A DNA stretch of 64,000 nucleotides, taken from Microbacterium sp. MPKO10 (GTDB lineage: Bacteria; Actinomycetota; Actinomycetes; Actinomycetales; Microbacteriaceae). Below are positions 1-7,699 of the stretch, piece by piece. The stretch covers positions 542,514-606,513 of the forward strand of contig NZ_JAPCHX010000004.1 in the NCBI RefSeq assembly GCF_026107415.2, written 5' to 3'. The notes below the pieces were generated by a model, which was not told the DNA's origin, ran no database searches, and worked only from the letters and a program-made list of their open reading frames with translations. Both the position numbers and the translations under genes were made by a program. Each line of letters begins with the position of its first letter. Positions within the stretch are counted from its first letter, which is position 1.

Positions 1-556
1 CCCCCAGGCCGTAGACGAGCTCACCCACTCCGAGCGAGAGCTGCCCGTGAAGATACCGGGATGCTGTGGGGCGGCCATCAGCTGAGGCGCCCACTTCGCC
101 CACGGGCTCCGCCGCGATGGCAGCATCCGGTGCCAGGTCCATGCGACCGATCGACTTCCCGCCGCTGCGGGTTAACTCGCGACCGTTCGATTCGAAGGAC
201 AGGTTCCACGGACTCCCCGCCGTGACGCGGGCTGTGAGTGACCCGCTCGTGAAGGTGCCCTCGGCGTCGTCGATGCGGATCTCGGGCTCACCAGCATCCG
301 CCCCCGGCAACTCAAACCCGCGGTGGTGTGCCGAACCGAGATGATTCTCGATGCGCACGGCGATGACGCCGTCGAGAGGGCTCGACAGAGACACCGTGAG
401 CGCGGGTCGGTTGAGGGTGTCCCCACGCGTCGCGATGACCCGCGTCGGAGCCGTCACGCGCAGCGACTGCCCCACCCGCTCGATGTCGTATGCCTCCTGG
501 GCATACAGCGCCGTGACGCCGGGTCGGGTCTGCCAGAATCCGTCGGTGAACTTCAT
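1..556 (-). CDS. yicI: Alpha-xylosidase, GH31 (N-terminal part, runs off window)
   Basis: This is the N-terminal ~185 residues of a GH31 alpha-xylosidase of the YicI type, which releases alpha-linked xylose from xyloglucan oligosaccharides. It starts MKFTDGFWQTRPGV, the usual YicI opening, and continues through the beta-sandwich with the family phrases VRIENH, LTARVTAG.PWNLSFESNG and, at the window edge, LSLGVGELVYGLG, just before the GERFT motif expected outside the window. The catalytic barrel is not visible. The ATG lies directly after the stop codon of the upstream permease (TAAATG), so it is the last visible gene of the transporter operon. Family assignment is from remembered sequence; substrate is inferred from the family. 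Confidence 0.88.
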   Translation of the reverse strand, partial: MKFTDGFWQTRPGVTALYAQEAYDIERVGQSLRVTAPTRVIATRGDTLNRPALTVSLSSPLDGVIAVRIENHLGSAHHRGFELPGADAGEPEIRIDDAEGTFTSGSLTARVTAGSPWNLSFESNGRELTRSGGKSIGRMDLAPDAAIAAEPVGEVGASADGRPTASRYLHGQLSLGVGELVYGLG

Positions 557-1438
557 TTACTTGACTGCTCCTGCGGTGATGCCCCGTGTGAGGGTGCGTT
601 GGAAGATGAGGAAGAAGATGAGTGTCGGAATGAGACCGAGCAGCGCCGAGGCGCTCGTCGTCGTCACGTCCATGAGGCGGTCGCCCTGCAGCACGGTGAT
701 CGCCACGGGAACCGTCTGCGTCGCATTGCTGATCAGGAACGTGAGCGGAATCAAGAACTCGTTCCACGTCCAGATGAAGAAGAAGATCAGCAGCACGCTC
801 AGCGTGGGGCGCGAGATGGGGAACACCACGGTCCAGAGAATGCGCCAGCGGCTGGCGCCGTCAAGGGATGCTGCCTCGAGCAGCCCCTTCGGGAACGTGC
901 CGTATACGGAGGCGAGCAGGTACGTGCCAAACGCCGACTGGATGACGGTGAAGATGATGATGACGGCCCACTGGTTGTCGTACAGCCCGACCTGCTTGAA
1001 CATGAAGTACAGCGGGTAGAGCAGCACCTCCTGCGGCAGCATGTTCGCCAGCAGGATCAGCACGACGATCCACGAGCGGCCTTTGACCCGGCCGATCCCC
1101 AGGGCGAACGCGTTGAACATCGAGATCACCACGGCGAACACCGCGACGAGCCCGGAGATGTAGATGCTGTTCCACAGCTTCTCGGGGAAGTTCACGCGCT
1201 CCCAGAACGCCGTGAGCCCGTCCGTGTAGAACTCGGTCGGCAAGGACAGGGGGCCGGATGTGGCGTAGTCCTCGGGAGATTTGAACGAGTTGACGAGGAT
1301 CATCAGAAAGGGCACGGCGATGAAGAAGCCGAGCACGATGGCGACCGCGAGTACGACCCAATCGCTGGTCTTCTTCCGGTTGAGTCCGCTCGGCCGCTTG
1401 GTGATCCGTCTGCCGGTTGTCAGGAGCTCGGTGGCCAT
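557..1438 (-). CDS. Carbohydrate ABC transporter permease, MalG type
   Basis: This 293-residue inner-membrane permease belongs to the binding-protein-dependent sugar importers (MalG/UgpE type). An N-terminal membrane segment (VVLAVAIVLGFFIAVPFLMILVNS) is followed by the family FKSPEDYA stretch and further membrane segments. The cytoplasmic EAA loop is visible as LLEAASLDGASRWRILWTVVFPISRP, which contacts the ATPase. The start at MATELLTTGRR was chosen because its ATG overlaps the stop of the upstream permease (ATGA); an earlier in-frame start would run far into that gene. It lies between the MalF-type permease and alpha-xylosidase. No ATPase gene is present, as is usual for actinobacterial sugar importers sharing an MsiK-type ATPase. 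Confidence 0.93.
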   Translation of the reverse strand: MATELLTTGRRITKRPSGLNRKKTSDWVVLAVAIVLGFFIAVPFLMILVNSFKSPEDYATSGPLSLPTEFYTDGLTAFWERVNFPEKLWNSIYISGLVAVFAVVISMFNAFALGIGRVKGRSWIVVLILLANMLPQEVLLYPLYFMFKQVGLYDNQWAVIIIFTVIQSAFGTYLLASVYGTFPKGLLEAASLDGASRWRILWTVVFPISRPTLSVLLIFFFIWTWNEFLIPLTFLISNATQTVPVAITVLQGDRLMDVTTTSASALLGLIPTLIFFLIFQRTLTRGITAGAVK

Positions 1439-2406
1439 CAGATCTGCTCCTCTTTGCGCTCGAGCCGGTTCTGGAATGTGATGAAGACGATGCTGACGAT
1501 CGCGATCACGACGGTGAGCGCCGTGGCGATGGTGGCTCCGTATCCGACCTGCTGCGACTGGAAGAACTCGCTGTACGCGTAGTAGGCGGGAACGATCGTC
1601 GAGGTTCCTGGCCCGCCGCCGGTCAGCGCGTACACGGGGCCGAACACTTTGAGCGCCGCGATCGTGCACGTCAGCACGACGACGAAGATCTCGGGGCGGA
1701 TGATGCTCATAGTGATGGCCTGGAACCGCTGAAACCAATTGGCGCCGTCAAGCTCTGCCGCTTCGTAGAGCTCGGGATCCACGCGCTGCAGCGCGGCCAT
1801 GAAGATCACGACCGGGTAGCCGAGCTGCACCCAGATCATGATCACCATGATGCTGATCAGCGCTGTATCGGGGCTGCCCAGCCAGTTGTGCTGCAGGTTC
1901 TCGAGGCCGATGCCGCCGAGCACGTTGTTGAGCGCACCGTTCTGCGGGCGCAGGATCCACCCGATCACGATCGCGGCGATCACGGAGGGCATGATCTGCG
2001 GCAGGTAGTACGTGGCGCGCAAGAAGCTCGCCATTTTGCCGCCGAACTTGCGCCCGATGAGGTCGAACAACATTGCGGCGAGCAGAAGCCCGAGCAGCGT
2101 TGGCAGCACGACCATCGCGAGAATCATCGCTATCGAGTTGACGAACGACGTCCAGAACGTGGCATCGCCGAAGAGCTTCACCCAGTTGTCGAGCCCCGTC
2201 CACTCCGGCGGCTTGATGCCCCGGTAGTCGGTGAACGACAGGTAGATGTTCCAGAACAGCGGGATCACGATGATCACCGCGAGCAGGGCGAGGCCGGGGA
2301 TCAGGTAGAACCAATATGTTCGGGAGGTCGCGCCGGGGATCATCCCCTCGCGAACTCGTTGTCGCACGCGCGGGTCGGCCCCTGTGTCCACTTCCGTTGT
2401 TGCCAT
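1438..2406 (-). CDS. Carbohydrate ABC transporter permease, MalF type
   Basis: This is a 322-residue sugar ABC permease (MalF/UgpA type) that pairs with the following MalG-type subunit. After a hydrophilic N-terminus comes the first membrane helix (YWFYLIPGLALLAVIIVIPL) and the family sequence FTDYRGIKPPEWTGLDNWVKLF. The EAA loop is ELYEAAELDGANWFQRFQAITMSIIRP, then GGGPGTSTIVPAYYAY and a final helix. The ATG is preceded by GGGCGAACTTTC, a weak ribosome site. A 75-bp gap separates it from the lipoprotein gene upstream, so one transcript is likely. Confidence 0.93.
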   Translation of the reverse strand: MATTEVDTGADPRVRQRVREGMIPGATSRTYWFYLIPGLALLAVIIVIPLFWNIYLSFTDYRGIKPPEWTGLDNWVKLFGDATFWTSFVNSIAMILAMVVLPTLLGLLLAAMLFDLIGRKFGGKMASFLRATYYLPQIMPSVIAAIVIGWILRPQNGALNNVLGGIGLENLQHNWLGSPDTALISIMVIMIWVQLGYPVVIFMAALQRVDPELYEAAELDGANWFQRFQAITMSIIRPEIFVVVLTCTIAALKVFGPVYALTGGGPGTSTIVPAYYAYSEFFQSQQVGYGATIATALTVVIAIVSIVFITFQNRLERKEEQI

Positions 2407-2481
2407 GAAAGTTCGCCCTTCGAGTCAGAATGAGAAGAGGGGTGGATGCTGCGGGGCAGCGCCCCGCAGCATCCACGTGTC

Positions 2482-3768
2482 TCAGCCGACGATGTCGTCG
2501 ACGCCCGCCTGGTACTGCTCACCCAGCTGCTTCTGCACCTCGGCCGGTGACTTCGTGCCGTTCAGCAGCTCCTGCAGGCCAGCGTTCAGCTCGTCGTAGA
2601 AGGTCGCTGTCGGCCAGTCCGGGTAGAACGCGATCCCGTCGCGCTCCGTGAGCGTGTTGAAGTTGGCGATCAACTCCTGGCTGTCCGCGTCGATGTCTTC
2701 CTCGTTCGCGGCGACGGGGACGCCGCCGTTGTTCCCGATAATCGCCTGGATTTCGGGGCGCATCGTGATGTCGATGAACTTGTACGCGAGATCCTTGTTC
2801 TGCGCCTTCTCGGGCACGGACCACATGTTGCCGGCCGAGCCGGGCGACATCTCAGCACCGGGGAAGAGGAACGTGCCCCAGTCAGCATCCATCTCGGTAT
2901 TGAAGCGGTTGTACCACCAGCTGCCCGAGAAGAAGATCGGGTAGTCGCCCGAGATGAACGCCACTCCGGCGTCCTCGGCCTTGAGCCCCGTGGAGTCCGG
3001 CGAGATGAAGCCCTTGTCCGTCCAATCGGCGATGGTCTCTGTCGCGTACGAGATCTCGGGGCCCTCAAAGTCCACGTCATCGGTGTACAGCTGATACGCG
3101 TCAACCCAGTCGCGGTCGGCCTTGGTCAGCGCGAGCTGGTACCAGAGCTGCCCGAGCGGGTACTCAGCCGCGGCCTCCGAGAGCGGCGTGATTCCCTCAT
3201 CGACGAATGCCTGCATGACGCTTTCGAACTCGTCGAGCGTCGTGGGCACCTCGAGTCCGGCGTCGGCGAACATGTCCTTGTTGTAGTACACCTCGACGTA
3301 CTCACCGTAGTTCGGGACGCCATACCAGCTGCCGGAGCCCATGATGCCGTCTTCGTTGTACCTCGCGGTGGTCTGCAGCGACGGCGCAAGCTTCTCGTCC
3401 CAGCCGTACTTCTTGACCTGCTCATCGAGGTTGGTCAACAGGCCCTGGCTCGACAGGAGTCCGGCCGTGGCGTTTCCCTTGTTGTATTCGAGAATGTCGG
3501 GGGCTTCGTCTGAGTTGAGCACCTGGCTTGCCGTTGAGCGGATCTGCTCGAAGCTCTTCTCTTCGAACTGGACCTTTGCCCCGGTCTCTTCCTCGAAGAT
3601 GTCGATCGCTTTGTTCCAGGCGATGCCCATGGCGCTGTCTGCGTTCTCGTAGTGCCAGAGAACAAGCGTGTCTTCGTCGTGGCTCGCTCCGCCCGAGCAG
3701 CCCGACAGCAGCATTGCTCCGATTCCGACGGCAGCGAGGGCGGCCGCCGATCGTGTGTGGCGTTTCAC
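2482..3768 (-). CDS. Sugar ABC transporter substrate-binding lipoprotein
   Basis: This is a 428-residue extracellular solute-binding protein family 1 lipoprotein. The GTG start was chosen because AAGGAGGT lies 7-8 bases upstream and is followed at once by a lipoprotein signal (KRH..., hydrophobic core, lipobox LLSGC with Cys24). Longer readings start inside the promoter and operators. Family features are LVLWHYENADS near the mature N-terminus, YNKDMFADAGLEVPTTLDEF in the middle and YPIFFSGSWW later. It would capture the oligosaccharide fed to the two permeases and alpha-xylosidase encoded behind it. Substrate is probably a xylose-containing oligosaccharide, inferred from neighbours. Confidence 0.93.
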   Translation of the reverse strand: MKRHTRSAAALAAVGIGAMLLSGCSGGASHDEDTLVLWHYENADSAMGIAWNKAIDIFEEETGAKVQFEEKSFEQIRSTASQVLNSDEAPDILEYNKGNATAGLLSSQGLLTNLDEQVKKYGWDEKLAPSLQTTARYNEDGIMGSGSWYGVPNYGEYVEVYYNKDMFADAGLEVPTTLDEFESVMQAFVDEGITPLSEAAAEYPLGQLWYQLALTKADRDWVDAYQLYTDDVDFEGPEISYATETIADWTDKGFISPDSTGLKAEDAGVAFISGDYPIFFSGSWWYNRFNTEMDADWGTFLFPGAEMSPGSAGNMWSVPEKAQNKDLAYKFIDITMRPEIQAIIGNNGGVPVAANEEDIDADSQELIANFNTLTERDGIAFYPDWPTATFYDELNAGLQELLNGTKSPAEVQKQLGEQYQAGVDDIVG

Positions 3769-3827
3769 GGATTTACCTCCTTGTAAGGCCCGAAGCGCCG
3801 AGGTGATCGTGGGGGTGATCGACGTTT

Positions 3828-3877
3828 GTCTAAACGTTTCGACGCGCTGTGTTGCAGATGAGTCTAAACGCTTCGAC
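3828..3877. promoter_or_regulatory. Pair of LacI-type operators in divergent promoter region
   Basis: Two near-identical 16-mers stand 34 bp apart: GTCTAAACGTTTCGAC at 3828-3843 and GTCTAAACGCTTCGAC at 3862-3877. The first is palindromic around AAACGTTT with matching GTC/GAC ends, the classic form of LacI-family operators with a central CG. They lie between the binding-protein gene (leftward, start 3768) and the acetyl-xylan esterase (rightward, start 4128), so both transcription units are probably repressed together. Their repressor is not in the window; the LacI protein at 25054 has differently shaped sites. The rest of the 359-bp gap (3878-4127) shows no gene. Confidence 0.75.
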
Positions 3878-4127
3878 AGACGATGCGCAAGTGATTTGTC
3901 GGATGAAACGACAAAGAAGTCGTGAGACGGCACCGCCTCCCGCTACCCTGGAACCCGACCACAGTGTTCGAGCCGGAAGAACCCGAACCGCGGCAGTACC
4001 TGATTCTCGACAGTGCCCGAGGCCGGATTCTGTCCGGCTCAGGCTCTGTTCGACCCACGACACAGACCACGGCAGAGTGCGCGCACACCGAGGCGACGCA
4101 CCGATCATGAGGAAGTGACACTCACCG

Positions 4128-5102
4128 ATGTTCGTTGACATGCCCGAGGCCGACCTCGCTGCCTATCGCAGCGCGCAGACCGCCCCAGCCGACTTCGATG
4201 AGTTCTGGCGTCGCACGCTGCAGGAAGCGCGTGACGCGGCATCCGCCCCGACCCTCACTCTCGTCGATACAGGGCTGAGCACCATCGACACCTACGATGT
4301 GACCTTCTCGGGCTTCGCCGGGCAGCCGGTCCGGGCGTGGCTGCGGGTGCCGCACCACGCTGCGGGACCGCTGCCAGCCGTCGTCGAATACGTGGGGTAC
4401 GGGGGCGGACGCGGCCACGTGCACGAGAACCTCATGTGGGCATCCGCCGGGTTCGCGCATCTGCTGATGGACACGCGCGGGCAGGGCTCGGGGTGGTCGA
4501 CCGGCGACACCCCCGATCCCGAGGGCACGGGGCCGCAGGGCAGCGGCATGATGACGCGCGGCATCGACAGCCCCGAGACGTACTATTACCGCCGCGTCTT
4601 CACCGACGCTGTGCGCGCTCTCGAGACAGCGCGCGCACTCGAGATGACGGATGCTGCCCGCACGGTGATCACCGGCGGCAGCCAGGGCGGCGGCATCACG
4701 ATCGCCGTCGCGGGGCTGGTCCCCGATCTCGCGGCCGCCGCCCCCTACGTGCCGTTCCTGTGCGACTTTCCGCGCGCGACCGTGATCACCGACAATGATC
4801 CGTACAAGGAGATCGGCCGCTACCTCGCCGTGCACCGCGACAAAGTCGCGCGTGTGCACGAGGTGCTCTCGTACTTCGACGGTGTGAACTTCGCGCGCCG
4901 CGCCACGGCTCCCACACTGTTTTCGGCGAGCCTCATGGATCCGACGTGCCCGCCATCAACGATCTACGGTGCGTTCAACGAATGGCAGACCGCTGATCCC
5001 CGGCAGAAGCGCATGACGCTGTGGCAGTACAACGGCCACGAGGGCGGCGGGCCGCTCGACCGCCAGTATGCGCTTGAGTTCTTCCGCGAGGTGCTCGAGT
5101 AG
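4128..5102 (+). CDS. axeA: Acetyl-xylan esterase / cephalosporin-C deacetylase (AXE1 family)
   Basis: This 324-residue alpha/beta hydrolase of the AXE1 family (carbohydrate esterase family 7) removes acetyl groups from xylo-oligosaccharides. Family motifs in order are FAGQPVRAWLRVP, YVGYGGGRG near residue 90, DTRGQGSGW (115-123), and the nucleophile elbow GGSQGGG with Ser185. The probable acid is Asp271 (SLMDPTCPPST) and the His is His304 (YNGHEGGG). No signal peptide is seen, so it should act in the cytoplasm on imported oligosaccharides, fitting the divergent importer. A decayed copy of its last 114 bp lies at 17568-17681. Confidence 0.93.
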   Translation: MFVDMPEADLAAYRSAQTAPADFDEFWRRTLQEARDAASAPTLTLVDTGLSTIDTYDVTFSGFAGQPVRAWLRVPHHAAGPLPAVVEYVGYGGGRGHVHENLMWASAGFAHLLMDTRGQGSGWSTGDTPDPEGTGPQGSGMMTRGIDSPETYYYRRVFTDAVRALETARALEMTDAARTVITGGSQGGGITIAVAGLVPDLAAAAPYVPFLCDFPRATVITDNDPYKEIGRYLAVHRDKVARVHEVLSYFDGVNFARRATAPTLFSASLMDPTCPPSTIYGAFNEWQTADPRQKRMTLWQYNGHEGGGPLDRQYALEFFREVLE

Positions 5103-5152
5103 TTTCAGAGCAGCGGCACAGCTACCGGACGCCCAACAATCCCCCGAGATAC

Positions 5153-5425
5153 TCACGTGTTCTGCTCGCGGCGAGCGCAGAGGATCGCGTCATGCGTGTG
5201 ATTCGTGGCTCGCTGCGCCCCGCTGTCTCTGAGACGCTTTTCGTCGACAGAGATTGTCCAACCAGGCCCGAGCAGCGCCGCGACATCACCCGGCTGGCAG
5301 TAGCGCTGCGGGTCGAACCCGACGCTTGTCGTGAGGTCATTGATGTCGTGCGTAACGAAAAGGAAGACGCCGCTGGGACGCACGGCCCTTAGATGAGTGA
5401 GTCCGATTGGCCGTGAACGGTGTGG
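5153..5425 (-). pseudogene. Remnant of SAM-dependent methyltransferase (C-terminal part)
   Basis: About 85 codons read like the C-terminal end of a class I SAM-dependent methyltransferase: LTHLRAVRPSGVFLFVTHD, a core GPGWTISVDEKR and an end HTHDAILCARRE, which matches the usual THHTHD-V-LRARR close of this group. There is no start and an in-frame stop lies just upstream of the readable part, so this is a fragment. It sits in the 667-bp gap after the esterase, next to a transposase remnant. The reading is by motif only. A competing view, that part of this DNA derives from the end of the Gfo/Idh gene seen at 17688, is discussed in the findings. Confidence 0.4.
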
Positions 5426-5463
5426 AGGCTGTTAATCGGTAGCGGAGGGCGCCAGCCCCAATG

Positions 5464-5640
5464 CGTGAATACCGGACTCAACACACTGCTGGTCACACTT
5501 AACGTCCATCTCGATGACCGGGTCCTGCCCGCGATCGGCTTCACCTGCGATCGCCACCCGGCCGCAAGCCTGCGCTGCACGATATCGAGCTGCTGTGCCT
5601 ACTCGTCCCGAAGTATTTGCATACCGATGGGAAGCTCGCC
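5464..5640 (+). pseudogene. IS982-like transposase remnant, frameshifted
   Basis: The reading begins with GTG at 5464 as MNTGLNTLLVTLNVHLDDRV and continues LPAIGFTCDRHP. It then must shift frame within a C/G-rich run near 5562 to continue as GRKPALHDIELLCLLVPKYL. This matches the start of actinobacterial IS982-type transposases (NTGLNTLL.TLYV..DD... then GRPPALTDAELLCLLVAQ). Only the N-terminal quarter survives and no catalytic DDE residues are left. The stretch 5641-5769 shows nothing recognisable. The fragment marks the left edge of the segment inserted after the esterase. Confidence 0.55.
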
Positions 5641-5769
5641 GAATGCCAGACAACTTTGATGACGTTCTCGACGCCATCGGTCCGCAAGGACAGCGCTTTC
5701 ACCTCAGAGCGGAAAGCCAGAACTGAGGACGGGGAACAATCAGTGCGAACGGGCGGGGGCCGCCGAGTC

Positions 5770-6870
5770 CTACCCGCCCCTACCGGGTTCCTGGCTCGGG
5801 GACTCGAGGAACGGATAGTCAGTAAAACCGCGATGATCACCGCCAAAGAACGTACGAGGATCCACAGCGGTGAAGGGACCCCCGGCTGTTAGGCGAGCGG
5901 GGGTGTCAGGATTGGCGATGAAGAGCGCTCCGTAGGCGATGAGGTCTGCCGTCCCATCCTCAATAAGTGCGAGCTCGGTTGGCCCGGTCGATCGACCCTC
6001 CGTGAAGGGGTTCAGAATGAACGTTCCTGGCCAGTGCTGACGCAGCCTCACAGTGAGGGGACGCAGATCACGCGACTCCATGAGGTGAATGTACGCCAGG
6101 TTCATCGGGGAAAGAGCAGCGATGAGCATGTCGTAGGTGTTGTCCAGATCGTTCTCAACGATGTCGTGGAGCGTGTTTCCCGGTGAGAGGCGGATGCCGG
6201 TTCGCTCAGCACCGATTGCATCGGCGATTGCCGATGTGACATCGACGGCAAACCGGATCCGCCGCTCGGAGGTTCCTCCCCATCCGTCCTCGCGCAAGTT
6301 GACGTTTGTCGAAAGGAACTGGTGCACGAGGTATCCGTTGGCCCCGTGTATCTCTACTCCGTCGAATCCGGCAGCTATCGCGTTTCTTGCCGCTGTGGCG
6401 AAGTCTGCGATCGTCTCGGATATCTCGTCCTCAGTGAGCGCGTGCGGAACGGGCAATGGTGTCCGTCCCGCACGCGAGTGGATGGTTCCTGCCGCTGCGA
6501 CCTCGGACGGCGCCACGTGCTGCATTCCTCGTGGCAACACGTCGGGATCACCGAACCTGCCCGAGTGCATGAGCTGCGCGAAAATCCTCCCGCCTCTCGC
6601 ATGAACAGCGCCGGTGACCGAGCGCCACGCGTGGACCTGTGCCACGGAATGCAATCCCGGCGTGTCCGCCACGCCTTGACCAGACACGGAAGGCTGCACG
6701 CCCTCACTGACAATGAGTCCTGCACTCGCCCGCTGTGCATAGTACTCAGCGTTCAGCGCACTGACCGTCGCGTCGCGCCCGTGTGCGCGGGCGCGCGTCA
6801 TCGGCGCCATCACAATTCGATTCTTGAGGGTGATGCCCGCGAGACTGTACGGCTTCAACGCGGTATTCAT
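5770..6870 (-). CDS. Old Yellow Enzyme family alkene reductase
   Basis: This 366-residue FMN-dependent ene-reductase (NemA/OYE family) reduces activated C=C bonds, quinone-like compounds or nitro groups using NAD(P)H. Visible features are the N-terminal LKNRIVMAPMTRARA, the substrate-binding His/Asn pair in FDGVEIHGANGYLVHQFL (H175, N178), LREDGWGGTSERRIRF in place of the more usual D.YGGS.ENR, and the phosphate-binding region near LIAYGALFIANPD. ATG follows AGGAGACCCC. It overlaps the LLM gene by 4 bp (ATGA), so the two formed one operon starting at the MarR-controlled promoter near 16500. That promoter is now 9.6 kb away because of the element inserted in the LLM gene. Confidence 0.92.
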   Translation of the reverse strand: MNTALKPYSLAGITLKNRIVMAPMTRARAHGRDATVSALNAEYYAQRASAGLIVSEGVQPSVSGQGVADTPGLHSVAQVHAWRSVTGAVHARGGRIFAQLMHSGRFGDPDVLPRGMQHVAPSEVAAAGTIHSRAGRTPLPVPHALTEDEISETIADFATAARNAIAAGFDGVEIHGANGYLVHQFLSTNVNLREDGWGGTSERRIRFAVDVTSAIADAIGAERTGIRLSPGNTLHDIVENDLDNTYDMLIAALSPMNLAYIHLMESRDLRPLTVRLRQHWPGTFILNPFTEGRSTGPTELALIEDGTADLIAYGALFIANPDTPARLTAGGPFTAVDPRTFFGGDHRGFTDYPFLESPSQEPGRGG

Positions 6871-7665
6871 GGGGTCTCCTGACCGGTTTTCTCATCGTTC
6901 CATCCCAGTTCTCGACCGATCGCGTGAACAGCAGCGAGCTGCCGCGTATTGAAGTCGACACCAAGCTGGCTCGGGATCGTGACGAGAACGGTGTCGGCGG
7001 CGGCGAGCGCGACATCGTCGCGCAGTCGATTGACGAGATCTTCCGGAGAACCAATGTAGGAACCGCCGTACCGAAATGCAGTTCCGTCGAGAATCCCTGC
7101 ACCGTCACGGTCTTCAGGCCCTGTTCCGAAATAGAAGCGACTTTCGTCGTCGACGATCGGGACGATACTGCGAATGACGGTGATTCTGGGGCGCCACGGC
7201 CAGCCGTACGAGCGCCATGCGTTCGTGAAAGCGTCGATCTGCTCCGCCTGAAGTGCGCTGAATGAGGTGACGGCGTCATCGATGATGACCGTCGAACTCA
7301 TCAGCCCCATTCCATTCTCGGCCGCCCAAACCGCCGTGTCTCGGTTGCCCGCACCCCAGGAAATTCGCTCATGTACCGTGGGCGATTGCGGGCTGACCGG
7401 CAAAAGATCTCTTGTGATGCTCTGCTCCGGGTTGGGTGCCGCAATACCCACGCCACGCACCGCAGCGAGCGCCTGCCGTGTATGCTCACGAGCCATCTCC
7501 CCCGCCTCTTTGCCCGGCGCCGGGGCATGCCCAAAATGTTGATATCCCCGGTCCGCTGCTTCAGGAGAACCGCGGCCGATACCCAGATGAACGCGTCCAC
7601 CGGCAATCAGATCAAGGGAAGCGGCCTGCTCAGCAAAGTAGAGCGGTGATTCATACCGCATATCG
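6867..7665 (-). pseudogene. LLM-class flavin oxidoreductase, 3' part, separated by integrated element
   Basis: This is the C-terminal ~263 residues of a luciferase-like FMN-dependent oxidoreductase: DMRYESPLYFAEQAASLDLIAGGR, LGIGRGSPE, ISWGAGNRDTAVWAAENGMGLMSST and the end IPSQLGVDFNTRQL. The first ~80 residues normally found in this ~340-residue family are missing here and are encoded at 16230-16481. The break lies at the 9-bp sequence CGCATATCG (7657-7665), repeated at 16234-16242. Joining the halves there gives GVIDMR-YESPLY in frame, total about 345 residues. ATG codons inside the element could still allow a truncated product, but without the N-terminal strands activity is doubtful. Confidence 0.9.
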
Positions 7666-7676
7666 TGGTTGCAACG
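7657..7676. other. attL: left junction of integrated element
   Basis: The core CGCATATCG (7657-7665) belongs to the interrupted LLM gene on its left side and to the element on its right. The element arm continues TGGTTGCAACG to 7676. The 20-mer CGCATATCGTGGTTGCAACG is, with 3 mismatches, the reverse complement of the right-end arm at 16210-16229. The integrase start codon follows 23 bp later, the usual place for an integrase beside its own site. Confidence 0.82.
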
Positions 7677-7699
7677 CCCGTTCACGTAAGCTTGGTTGC

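Noticed and set aside
323..1582. A 419-codon plus-strand frame over alpha-xylosidase and permease genes
   Set aside because: Shadow of two well-recognised minus-strand genes; no start context.
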